Assembly: GCF_038443385.1 (NCBI RefSeq)
Contig: NZ_CP151726.1
Location: forward strand, 62,001 to 126,000
Length of the DNA: 64,000 bases
Source: Stieleria varia
GTDB lineage: Bacteria > Planctomycetota > Planctomycetia > Pirellulales > Pirellulaceae
Reading direction: 5' to 3'
The position numbers were made by a program, and so were the translations under genes. Positions within the stretch are counted from its first letter, which is position 1; every line of letters begins with the position of its first letter. Shown here piece after piece: positions 36,590 through 45,061 of the stretch. The notes under the pieces are model-generated. The model saw only the letters and a program-made list of their open reading frames with translations, was not told the origin of the DNA and searched no databases.

Positions 36590-37737
36590 GCAGCACCCCC
36601 CAATATCCAACTGCTCATGAATCCCACGATCCAAATCGCGTACATTGCCACACACAGACCGACGCAGCAGACGATCACGGGATGAACGATTGCGGTCCAC
36701 CATCGCAAACGATGAATTGCGCCTCGCACGCCGTCGATCGCAAACCCGTCGAGCAAATCGGCCGCACGCTGTGCAGAACTTTCTGTTAAACGGCTTTGTT
36801 GATCCGAGTCGATCCAGCCAACCTTGTGAAACGCATCCGCGGGGCGCGTGCCATCACCCAACAGTTGCAATGCCTGATGAATCGCCCTTTGCCCTTTCTT
36901 GTCGCGGGTGTTCGCCGACGCGATGGTGAGCACTTCGTGAACAGGCATCGAACGTCGCAAGCCCGCGGCCAAGCCGACCAGAATCTCAGCGTTCTGATAC
37001 GCCCGGTTGAGCGACCAACCAGCCATCTTGTTTCGCGGCCACCAAGAGAGGAACAATCGCGGCCCAAGCCACAAGATTGCTAGACACACCAACAGCAAAA
37101 GAATCACGGGGCCATGGATTCCACCGGGGATTTCGGAAAGTCCTCTCATCTGCGTTTCTTCGGAGACTTTGTTGAACGTCGGCACAATGAAAGTTCCAAT
37201 AAACATCATCACAAAACTGCAGGCCAAAACGGTCACGGTCAGGTAAGCGTAGCGAGCCTGGATTGACGATTCGTGATCGGCTTGCTGAGCGATTGCCAGC
37301 ATCGGTGTGTCGGTTTCGTCTTCCATGGCGGTGCGATTGGATGGTTTTTCGCTCTGACGTGCTCGCATGGCCACGGCGGTTGCGATCTCCAACGGTAGCT
37401 TGGAATGATATGCCGCCGCGACGGGTTCCTCGCCGTATTCCAGTCTCTTTGCCATCTCGTAGCATTCTTGTCGCAGCGAGCCGCTCGTCGTCGCCGCCCC
37501 CAACAACGCTTGCACCGATCCGTCGCGATCACAAACCAGTCGCAGCGCAGCGTTCAATGCGATGGCATCGGCGCGACGCTGCAATCTGGTCCATTTCACG
37601 ATCATGAAGATCACAGCGATACTCAACAACAGACCCAAGATCGATGGAACAACGAATCCAAACAATCCCAACGCTATCAGGATCGATACGACGATCAATG
37701 CGATTTGCAGACGGTAGTTCAAGATGGGGATGTTCAT
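36586..37737 (-). CDS. GspF-like type II secretion/type IV pilus inner-membrane protein
   Basis: 383 residues, a full two-repeat GspF protein. N-terminal membrane helices (LQIALIVVSILIALGLFGF, ILGLLLSIAVIFMIVKW) precede repeat 1 (LRLVCDRDGSVQALLGAA to ALAIAQQAD-like DTPMLAIAQQADHESSIQA). Then come membrane segments and repeat 2 (LNRAYQNAEILVGLAAGLRR, then RLTESSAQRAADLL). It is the platform that links the ATPase to pseudopilins. ATGA overlap with the next gene; 7 bases to the preceding one. Confidence 0.82.
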   Translation of the reverse strand: MNIPILNYRLQIALIVVSILIALGLFGFVVPSILGLLLSIAVIFMIVKWTRLQRRADAIALNAALRLVCDRDGSVQALLGAATTSGSLRQECYEMAKRLEYGEEPVAAAYHSKLPLEIATAVAMRARQSEKPSNRTAMEDETDTPMLAIAQQADHESSIQARYAYLTVTVLACSFVMMFIGTFIVPTFNKVSEETQMRGLSEIPGGIHGPVILLLLVCLAILWLGPRLFLSWWPRNKMAGWSLNRAYQNAEILVGLAAGLRRSMPVHEVLTIASANTRDKKGQRAIHQALQLLGDGTRPADAFHKVGWIDSDQQSRLTESSAQRAADLLDGFAIDGVRGAIHRLRWWTAIVHPVIVCCVGLCVAMYAIWIVGFMSSWILGGAA

Positions 37738-37744
37738 CCAGGAA

Positions 37745-38617
37745 TCAAAACAAAGAGTTGTTGCTAAAAGAATTGATGATCTCCAACACCTGATACCAAA
37801 TCCAACCCATCGTGGTGGCCATCGACAGCCACAGCAGCAGTCCAGAGACCAGGACCGCGAACACAGGAAACAGAGCGAGCGTCAGTTGCCCACGTCGGTG
37901 CGACACTGAGTCAAAGTGATCCCGCGCTGCCTGCCATCCGATCTGCGGTTGATCGCCGGAGTGGTCCACCAGAACCGTCAGCAACGCTGCGTCGCCCGAC
38001 AAAGGCACCCCGGCTGCTCCTGAGATCGCCCCGCCGTACCCCGACTCGATGCGTTGTGCTGAACGCAGCAGCCATTGTCGGACGTGTCCTGTCTGGCAAG
38101 TCCGAGCGACCAACCGGAATGTTTCCGGGTACGTCTTTCCATGATCGAGCAACCGGGCGACAGCGTCGGCCGTGTTCGCCCAGTCGATCGCCAACAAGGC
38201 GTTATCCGCACCCGGCAATCGCTTGCGAAGAACCGCCACCACTGCAATCGCGACCAACAGCACGGCGACGGCACCCAGCACCGGCGCGGCCGCCAGTGAC
38301 GTCCACGGCGGTGTTGATGGCGACGAAACGGAAAACCAACTGAAACCGTCATCGTCCCGATTACTTTTCAGTATCTCGTGCATGAAATGATTCATGCGAA
38401 GTGCAAAGAAACAACCGATGGCTGCCGCGGTGGTCATCATCAACCAACCGCCAACCCAACACCACCAAAGTCGACTTCGCAATTGCCGTCTTTCTTGGCA
38501 AGCAACCAAGAATCCAAGCACGTTCGGGTCCGCTGTCGGTCCATCCTGATCGGCGGGCGTGGCGTTGTCCTTGCCTGCCATCAAGACCGCAGCGATTGTT
38601 GGTTCGAGACCCATCAT
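37745..38617 (-). CDS. Short GspF-like protein (single repeat)
   Basis: 290 residues. An N-terminal pair of hydrophobic segments (WWCWVGGWLMMTTAAAIGCF, LAAAPVLGAVAVLLVAIAVV) is followed by one GspF-type repeat (TADAVARLLDHGKTYPETF to WLLRSAQRIESG), then two C-terminal membrane helices (LFPVFAVLVSGLLLWL). The usual GspF is about 400 residues with two such repeats, so this is a half-size member. Overlaps the preceding gene by ATGA. Confidence 0.72.
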   Translation of the reverse strand: MMGLEPTIAAVLMAGKDNATPADQDGPTADPNVLGFLVACQERRQLRSRLWWCWVGGWLMMTTAAAIGCFFALRMNHFMHEILKSNRDDDGFSWFSVSSPSTPPWTSLAAAPVLGAVAVLLVAIAVVAVLRKRLPGADNALLAIDWANTADAVARLLDHGKTYPETFRLVARTCQTGHVRQWLLRSAQRIESGYGGAISGAAGVPLSGDAALLTVLVDHSGDQPQIGWQAARDHFDSVSHRRGQLTLALFPVFAVLVSGLLLWLSMATTMGWIWYQVLEIINSFSNNSLF

Positions 38618-39588
38618 GGCGATACTGCTCCGCCATCGAAGGTGGTCGTCGCGATCGACAGGTAAACCGGACCGATCACAAAATACAAATAGCCCAGAAT
38701 CAGCGAGCCGCCAATCAGCAGACTCGCCACGCCGGGAATCATTCGGGTCCAGATGTAATGGTGACGCCGCCCAACAAACTCATGACGAGATGCCATCGAC
38801 CGAAACGCCGCAATGATCCCCTGTTGATTCTCCTCTTGTCGCCCCCGGACACCGAACTTTCTCAACCAGTCACCTATCGGAGAGTCCGCCAACGTTTCCG
38901 GCGGATGAGCGGCTAGATGAGTTTCACCGGCAATTGCCGCAGCGGCTTGGATCGCCGGCTGGTCTGCGACGCCGCACTGAACTTGATCCGCCAGCGCGCT
39001 GCAGAACAATTGTCGACGGGCATGAAAAGGCAATCGCTGGCGTCGCCACACCATCCACACGATCCCAACGATGGTGAACAGAGCCAGCCCCATGCCGATG
39101 AACACAACGTTTTGACGGATCCATTCTGCGACCTGCTGTGCACCCGATGGCAGCGTCGAAATGTTGGCCAGCGAGATTCCCATGGCGGACGCCAAAGTCT
39201 TGCTCATGGGCAATACCAGCACGGCATACCCGACCCACAGCAACAGAATCGGGTACACCCAAGCGATCCGTGAATCGCGATTGAGCGAGTGTCGACGTCT
39301 CAATTGCTGGGCAACACGATTCAGCAAGGCAGGATCGCCCGTGGTCTGACAAACATTCATCGCCGCGGCACATTGCTTGCCGAACACGTCATCCATTGAC
39401 TCCAGGACCGAAGCGGCCGTGCGACCTTCGGACAAGGCATCGGCAAAACGATCCGCGGTCTTGGCGATCCAGCCGACCTGTGTCCGCTGCAAGCGTTTCA
39501 TGCAATCGGACAACGGTGTGTCCGAACGAACAGCAGCGGCGATCTCGTCGAGGAAGTCCGCCAGTCGTGTTTCCGTTACTCGGCTCAC
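38614..39588 (-). CDS. GspF-like protein (first of three)
   Basis: 324 residues. The N-terminal repeat (LADFLDEIAAAVRSDTPLSD to RFADALSEGRTAASVLES) is GspF domain-like, followed by SRIAWVYPILLLWVGYAVLV, the usual YP-containing membrane helix. Then comes a second region (RQLFCSALADQVQCGVADQ) and a final helix GVASLLIGGSLILGYLYF. First of the three adjacent GspF-like genes; 24 bases from the DUF6798-like gene upstream. Confidence 0.78.
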   Translation of the reverse strand: MSRVTETRLADFLDEIAAAVRSDTPLSDCMKRLQRTQVGWIAKTADRFADALSEGRTAASVLESMDDVFGKQCAAAMNVCQTTGDPALLNRVAQQLRRRHSLNRDSRIAWVYPILLLWVGYAVLVLPMSKTLASAMGISLANISTLPSGAQQVAEWIRQNVVFIGMGLALFTIVGIVWMVWRRQRLPFHARRQLFCSALADQVQCGVADQPAIQAAAAIAGETHLAAHPPETLADSPIGDWLRKFGVRGRQEENQQGIIAAFRSMASRHEFVGRRHHYIWTRMIPGVASLLIGGSLILGYLYFVIGPVYLSIATTTFDGGAVSP

Positions 39589-39612
39589 TGGTCCGTCTCA
39601 TGTCGCGGTTCG

Positions 39613-41256
39613 TCACGGGTGCGGTAGTTCGTAAACCGCGTAAGTTTCGTTGATTTCGTCCGCCATCGGATAGACTCGAATCAACGGCAAGTTCGCTCCC
39701 GTGATGCGACGGTCAACGAGCATGAATCGAACACCGTACCGCGAGTGATACTGTTGCAATTTGGCGTAGTTGATGGTGACGCGAGCGTTGGGCAACACTT
39801 CGCGAAAACGCCGATCCCATTCGATAAGGCTCGCCGCATCTTGCGGAACGTCTTTCCAGTTTACCACTTCCGCCCGCTCGGCGTACCATTTGAAAGATTG
39901 TTGGTGACGAGGCGTCAAAAGGACTTCGTTTTCTGGCATCGCGACCCGAATCCACTGGCAAACGGCCAGCCAGTCCGCGTACGCGGCACGCTGCTCGGTT
40001 ACCGAGGAATCGGCATAGGGTCGGAGCAGTCGGTCGCTGGCCGACGGCGGAATTCCGATCCGACCCCGCTCATAGGTCGACCAGCCGACCAAGCCGATGG
40101 CCCCGGCAATGATCCAATGGGCCACGCGGCGGACGGTTTCCTGGCTCTCGGCTCGCAAATCCTGCAAAGCATAAGAGCCCCGCAGTAGCAACAAACCGAC
40201 GACCAATGGCACCACCGCATCGGTCAGCCGGAACCAATAGAACCGCAACAGTTTGGCCGCCAAGTCCGGCATGACGGAGGGCAGCATCCCGATCAGTAAT
40301 CCGACGGCCGCAATGCCGGCCGCCCCACAACCGAACCAAAACAGTCGCCGTGAGAGCGTGTCACGCATCGCCCACCCCAAGCCCAACATGGCCGCAACCA
40401 GAACGCCATGCCGCGCATACCAAGACCACGGAAACATTGCCGGCGTCAGGTGATGACTGATTCTCGTGTAAGAATAGATTTGTGCCGCGGCAACGGAATC
40501 CTCCGCACTGGCAGCCGATGTCAACCACAACGCCGGCAACAGACCGAACAACGCCAGCGCCCCGCCGATGAACAATCCGGGACAAAGCAGACCTTGCCAC
40601 TGCCACTTTGTTCTTCCGTCGTCGACTCGGCGAAGTTCCGTGACGGCATAGCAAACCATGGCGGCGATCACCGACCATCCGCCGGTCAACACATGAAACG
40701 ACGCGGCCGCTCCCATCCAAGTCCAAACCCAGTTCCATTGCCGGTGCACCAGGGCCGCCAAACCCAGCAACACCAATCCATACGCGGGCACCTTGGCTTC
40801 GATGCCGCCGACCACCCATTCGCCGGCCAGATTGCCATACTCAACTCCCGCGATCCAAATCACCGCCACGACAAGCGACGCAAATGGAATCGGGATCAAT
40901 GCCCGAGTCAACTTGCACAAACCGATCGCCAACATCAACCAACCGACGATCCGACCGATCCAAGCCGTCGCGGCGAGCGATACGAACCTCGTCGGCCAGC
41001 CGAACAAGAAATAGAACGTCGTGTGCGCTTTGCCCGATGCGGCAAAGAGATCTTGCTCACACCATGTCGCGTCCCAATAGTTCTTGGCCTTGACCAAATA
41101 GTGAGCTTCGTTCACGTGCGGTGCCGGATCGCCCGCATAGACGTAGAACAGCAACATCAACAAGGCGATCTCGATGATGACTCCCGTCCAGAGGAACGTC
41201 TCACGAGTTTGCGTCCGGAGGAATGTCTCGCGGCCTTGTGTTTCGTCGTGAATCAA
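39613..41256 (-). CDS. Polytopic membrane protein (DUF6798-like)
   Basis: 547 residues with about 12 membrane segments. An early loop HYLVKAKNYWDATWCEQDLF followed by FYFLFGWPTRFV looks like the planctomycete DUF6798 family (from memory, moderate). Asp/Glu in the first loop after a helix and EVWYAERAEV-like text (KWYAERAEVVNWKDVPQD) recall GT-C glycosyltransferases and related lipid-linked-sugar enzymes. It sits between pdxA (39 bases upstream) and the GspF genes (24 bases downstream), so it may belong to the same unit. Function unknown. Confidence 0.6.
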   Translation of the reverse strand: MIHDETQGRETFLRTQTRETFLWTGVIIEIALLMLLFYVYAGDPAPHVNEAHYLVKAKNYWDATWCEQDLFAASGKAHTTFYFLFGWPTRFVSLAATAWIGRIVGWLMLAIGLCKLTRALIPIPFASLVVAVIWIAGVEYGNLAGEWVVGGIEAKVPAYGLVLLGLAALVHRQWNWVWTWMGAAASFHVLTGGWSVIAAMVCYAVTELRRVDDGRTKWQWQGLLCPGLFIGGALALFGLLPALWLTSAASAEDSVAAAQIYSYTRISHHLTPAMFPWSWYARHGVLVAAMLGLGWAMRDTLSRRLFWFGCGAAGIAAVGLLIGMLPSVMPDLAAKLLRFYWFRLTDAVVPLVVGLLLLRGSYALQDLRAESQETVRRVAHWIIAGAIGLVGWSTYERGRIGIPPSASDRLLRPYADSSVTEQRAAYADWLAVCQWIRVAMPENEVLLTPRHQQSFKWYAERAEVVNWKDVPQDAASLIEWDRRFREVLPNARVTINYAKLQQYHSRYGVRFMLVDRRITGANLPLIRVYPMADEINETYAVYELPHP

Positions 41257-41295
41257 GATTCCTTACCAAGTGTGTGCAACTGGATGGATGGCGGC

Positions 41296-42294
41296 TCAAC
41301 CCACCAAATCGATCGCCATCTCGATCGCGCGCTGCATGCTAGTGCTGCGTGCCTTTCCCTGCCAAGCGATGTTCATGGCGGTACCGTGATCGACGCTCGT
41401 TCGTACGATCGGCAACCCCAGTGTGACGTTCACGCCGTCATCAAAGGACAACGTTTTCAGCGGGATCAAACCCTGATCATGATACATGCAAACGTACACG
41501 TCGACTTGGTCACGCATGGCCGGAGTGAACGCCGTGTCCGGAGGCAAGGGGCCGACGATGTCAAACCCTTCTCCTCGGGCCTGCTCGATCGCCGGCCCGA
41601 TCAATGACTCTTCTTCGCCGTGACTGAGCAAACCGTTCTCACCGGCGTGGGGATTGAGCCCCAAGACGGCGACCCGTGCGGGACGTTTCAATCGGCGAGA
41701 TAGCGCCGCGCCGCCCAAACGGATCGCCCGAACGATCGACTCTCGCGTCAGCGATCCGACGACATCCGCCAGCGGAATGTGAATCGTACACAAAACGCAT
41801 GAGATCACATCGCTGGTCAGCATCATGCTGTAGTCGCTCGTCCCCGTCCGCTCAGCCAACAACTCGGTGTGACCGATAAAGGGCACGTTCGCAGCATGCC
41901 AGGCTTCCTTTTGGATCGGGCCGGTGACAATCGCATCGAGTCGACTAGCAAGTGTCTCGGTGATCGCAGCGTCCACGGCGACAAAGGACGCGAGGCCGGT
42001 GCGGTGATTGAACTTTCCCGCGGTCACTTCGTCGCACTCGATCTCACCCACATCCCAGCATGCCGCGCTGACGCCATCCCATTGGGAGGAGCGGAAGTCT
42101 GATGACGGCAAGGCGAGGTCCAATTGCTCGCTGATGCGTTGCAAGATCCTCCGAGGTCCGATCAACACCGGGGTGCAACGTTCGGTGACTTCCGGTATCG
42201 CCGCACAAGTGAGCGCCAATTCCGGACCAACCCCAGCGCAATCACCCACGGTGATTCCAATGACAGGTCGAGGTTGTGGGGTCGATGGAGACAA
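41296..42294 (-). CDS. pdxA: 4-hydroxythreonine-4-phosphate dehydrogenase
   Basis: 332 residues, the NAD-dependent enzyme of the deoxyxylulose-5-phosphate-dependent pyridoxal phosphate pathway; cytoplasmic, homodimeric. Visible motifs are GITVGDCAGVGPE at the start, VTGPIQK, the metal-ligand histidines in FIGHTELLA, LNPHAGENG and YHDQGLIPLK, and late TSVDHGTAMNIA. Length matches the family. It may be the first gene of the long minus-strand unit leading to the pseudopilin operon, with 39 bases to the next gene. The intergenic region to its right holds only repeats. Confidence 0.95.
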   Translation of the reverse strand: MSPSTPQPRPVIGITVGDCAGVGPELALTCAAIPEVTERCTPVLIGPRRILQRISEQLDLALPSSDFRSSQWDGVSAACWDVGEIECDEVTAGKFNHRTGLASFVAVDAAITETLASRLDAIVTGPIQKEAWHAANVPFIGHTELLAERTGTSDYSMMLTSDVISCVLCTIHIPLADVVGSLTRESIVRAIRLGGAALSRRLKRPARVAVLGLNPHAGENGLLSHGEEESLIGPAIEQARGEGFDIVGPLPPDTAFTPAMRDQVDVYVCMYHDQGLIPLKTLSFDDGVNVTLGLPIVRTSVDHGTAMNIAWQGKARSTSMQRAIEMAIDLVG

Positions 42295-42530
42295 GATTTC
42301 TGCGTCAGGTCGGAGGGATCGCGTCGAAGCCCAGAGATTTTAGCTGCCCAACGCCACTTTGTCGTGAGCCGTGGGTTGGTCGTGTTCCAGGTTGGACGAT
42401 TCACGCGACTCATTGCAGACTTCGCAACGCATTTGCACAAAACGACTTGCGGGGATTGGTGCGATAACCATCGGTATCTATCAGCCGCCACGCGATAGAG
42501 AGCGTCCGGTTTAGGTCGACGTCACAGAAC
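42295..42530. other. Upstream region of pdxA
   Basis: About 235 bases that should hold the promoter of the pdxA-led unit. No gene seen. Confidence 0.4.
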
Positions 42531-42782
42531 ATGGCTCCCCTCTCCCCACAAAGTAAGGCAAGTGCTGCTTGCCTTACTTTGTGGGGAGAGGGGCTGGGGG
42601 TGAGGGGCTGAAACCGATCGAAACTGATGATCTGATTCACTATGAAATTGTCTGCGAGGTATCTCAAACCTACTCTTCGGCAAGCATACTTTTCAGTACA
42701 CGTTGCCCCCTCACCCCCTGCCCCTCTCCCCCAAATCCTGGCTCGCTTAGGCTCGCCAGGATTTGGGGGAGAGGGGAGCCAT
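42531..42782. repeat. 252-bp nested inverted-repeat element
   Basis: Outer ends atggctcccctctcccc and its exact complement (17 bp). Inside each end is a long hairpin of its own (caaagtaaggcaag...cttgccttactttg and aaatcctggc...gccaggattt). Further in lies an inverted pair around ggctgggggtgagggg and cccctcacccc. It looks like a non-autonomous mobile element or a composite of nested hairpins. Not a canonical terminator. Confidence 0.85.
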
Positions 42783-42805
42783 GATTGTTTTGAACGCACC
42801 TCCAG

Positions 42806-42968
42806 TCGCTCACTTGCGCGTCGAACTGGTATTTTGTCGAAGATTCGTCGACCTAAGCCGGACGTTCTCGCTAGGGTCCGGTTCTCACTCCTTTACGCGG
42901 GAACCGGACACGGCTGGTGAAGAATCCACGGCTCATTGATCGAACCCGTGTTCTAAGACTGGACGATG
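42806..42968. repeat. Half copies of two dispersed repeat families
   Basis: 42806-42831 matches one arm of the agcacgacgcgc palindrome (9240, 30623). 42929-42968 matches one end of the ctagtgcatcgtcc element (15467, 44695), in the orientation ending ggacgatg. Confidence 0.7.
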
Positions 42969-43098
42969 TTCCCTGGGGGAGGTGTCCCAAAAGTGATCTT
43001 CGGTCCAGCGGGACGGTCGGGGTACAATAACCGTGGATGACTTTTCTGCGGTTGCTGTCATTGTGCTTTTTGGCCGTCTCACTTTTCACGAAAATCGA

Positions 43099-44688
43099 AT
43101 GCCCCATCGATCCGATCCAACAACGCTTGCGATTTCGAACGCCTGGATTGCCGCGATTGCCATGCTGGCTTGGGCCGTATCGCTCGTCGGGACGCCTTGC
43201 CGAGCGCAAGACGCAGAAAAAATGGGCGAAGAACCGGTTGTTGCCCTGGTCGTCTGCCCGCCCGAGTTCGACGCGGCGATTGGGCCCTGGATCGAGCATC
43301 GCCAATCAGACGGAATTCGTGTCGTCAAATTGCCGTCGCAGTCGACCGCGGAAAAACTTCAGGCATCGATCCGGGAGGCAGCCGACGATCAAACACGCTA
43401 CGTGGTGTTGATCGGCGACGCGCCGGCAATCGGCACGCCCTGTGATGTTCAATCGCAAATTCCCACTGGGTACAGCAAGTCTGTCGTCACGGCCAAGTGG
43501 GGCAGCACGCCGACCTTGGCATCGGATTTGTCGTTCGGCGATCTCGACGGCGATGGTGTCCCGGAACTTTGCGTCGGACGCCTGCCCGTCGATGACGCGG
43601 GATCACTGACAAAGTTAGTCGATCGCATCATCGCCTACGAAACCTGTGTCGACTTCGGTGACTGGCGAAACCAGGTGCAACTTGTCGGCGGCGTTGGAGG
43701 GTTTGGTGCCTTTGCCGACTCCGCGATCGAATCGGTCACACGATCAGTCGTCACGGGAGTCTTGCCACCTGAGACCCGTACGATCGTTTCGTATGCCAGC
43801 GAAGGACACATGTTTTGTCCGGTCGGCGATTCGTTCACTTCCGCGGTGGTCGATCGCTATTGCCGAGGATGCCGGTTTTGGGTCTACGCCGGCCATGGAT
43901 CGGTCACCAGATTGGATCGCTTTCCTCGTACGGCCGAGGGCATGCCGATTTTGGATTCGATGACGGTTCGTCAATTGCAGAACAAGCAAGGCGTTGCTCC
44001 GATCGCCATGCTGTTGTGTTGCTTCACCGGTGCCTTTGATGCGTCGGAAGATTCGTTCGCCGAACAACTGCTGCTGCACGATGGCGGTGCGATCGCTGTC
44101 CTGTCTGGCAGCCGCGTGACGATGCCGTACGGCAACGCGACTGCAGCGGTCAGTTTGATCGATGGAGTTTACGCACAACGATTGCCACGACTGGGGGACG
44201 CATGGCTGGTCACGTTGCGACAGATCATGAAAGACGACGAAGCGAATCGGTCGTCGATCCGTGTGATGATGGACGGCTTGGCCACCATGATCAGCCCTGC
44301 GGGGACGAAGCTGATCGACGAACGATCCGAGCACGCTCAGTTGTACAACTTGCTCGGAGACCCGATGCTGAGGCTTAATCCACCCCAGCCGGTGCAGATC
44401 AAAGCCGAGACAGGTTACCAACCCGGCACCCCGATCACGATCGAGTTGACTTCGCCGATCGACGGTCGCTTGACACTCAGTTGTCATCATCCCTTGGGGG
44501 CGAGTTCAGCGGAGGATCCCAACGAAACGCAAGTTGCAGTGCAACACGCGGACGTTGCCGCGGGACTCGGACAAGCCTTTGCGATCACGTTGCCGGAGAA
44601 GATTTCGGGCCCGATGATCTTGAGAGCCCACGTATCAGGCGTCGCAGGTTGGGCGTCCGGTGCTGCTCGCACGAATGTGCGACAGTGA
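43099..44688 (+). CDS. Gingipain-like C25 family peptidase
   Basis: 529 residues from the ATG at 43099, with an N-terminal hydrophobic segment (NAWIAAIAMLAWAVSLVG) that may be a signal or anchor. The catalytic dyad follows the C25 layout: His266 in VYAGHGSVT and Cys308 in MLLCCFTGAFD. Asp/Gly-rich LASDLSFGDLDGDGVPEL and FGAFADSAIESVT are further C25-like. The C-terminal ~100 residues look like an Ig-like domain. It probably cleaves proteins outside the cytoplasm; specificity unknown. An in-frame start at 43033 has no signal and is not preferred. Confidence 0.82.
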   Translation: MPHRSDPTTLAISNAWIAAIAMLAWAVSLVGTPCRAQDAEKMGEEPVVALVVCPPEFDAAIGPWIEHRQSDGIRVVKLPSQSTAEKLQASIREAADDQTRYVVLIGDAPAIGTPCDVQSQIPTGYSKSVVTAKWGSTPTLASDLSFGDLDGDGVPELCVGRLPVDDAGSLTKLVDRIIAYETCVDFGDWRNQVQLVGGVGGFGAFADSAIESVTRSVVTGVLPPETRTIVSYASEGHMFCPVGDSFTSAVVDRYCRGCRFWVYAGHGSVTRLDRFPRTAEGMPILDSMTVRQLQNKQGVAPIAMLLCCFTGAFDASEDSFAEQLLLHDGGAIAVLSGSRVTMPYGNATAAVSLIDGVYAQRLPRLGDAWLVTLRQIMKDDEANRSSIRVMMDGLATMISPAGTKLIDERSEHAQLYNLLGDPMLRLNPPQPVQIKAETGYQPGTPITIELTSPIDGRLTLSCHHPLGASSAEDPNETQVAVQHADVAAGLGQAFAITLPEKISGPMILRAHVSGVAGWASGAARTNVRQ

Positions 44689-44694
44689 GCATGA

Positions 44695-44827
44695 CTAGTG
44701 CATCGTCCAGTCTTAGAACGTGGGTTCGGTAGATGAGCCGTTTTGGCGTTAGCCACGGTTTTCGTGACACAACCGTGGCTAACGCCAAAACGGCTAACCC
44801 CAAAATCAAGACCGGACGATGCACTAG
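44695..44827. repeat. 133-bp copy of the ctagtgcatcgtcc element, reverse orientation
   Basis: Ends ctagtgcatcgtccagtctt and aagaccggacgatgcactag (one mismatch). The sequence equals the reverse of 15467-15584 with a 15-base insert and a few changes. Confidence 0.88.
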
Positions 44828-44882
44828 CTGGGCAGCTCGCATTTTGCGTCAGCCCGTTCTTGACCAAAGTCCGTTCCAGTTG

Positions 44883-45041
44883 AGTTTGACCCGCAGCCGC
44901 AGGCGTAGGTGGAAGCTGCGTTTGGTTCTGCGGTGCCATCCGGTTGGTAGCGGCACTGACGCCTGCGGCTAGGCGTTAAACGATCCGAGCTCCCCCAGTT
45001 GCGCCGGGAGAGGTGATAGAAACCTGCGGAACCACAACCCC
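44883..45041. repeat. Palindrome of the gtttgaccc family plus shared 46-bp block
   Basis: 44883-44981 is the tttgacccgcagccgcaggc...gcctgcggctaggcgttaaa variant of the 7472/29254 inverted repeat. The block at 44996-45041 (gttgcgccgggagaggtgat...) repeats 29386-29437 in reverse. Confidence 0.8.
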
Positions 45042-45061
45042 ACTGATTCCTCCGCCCAACG

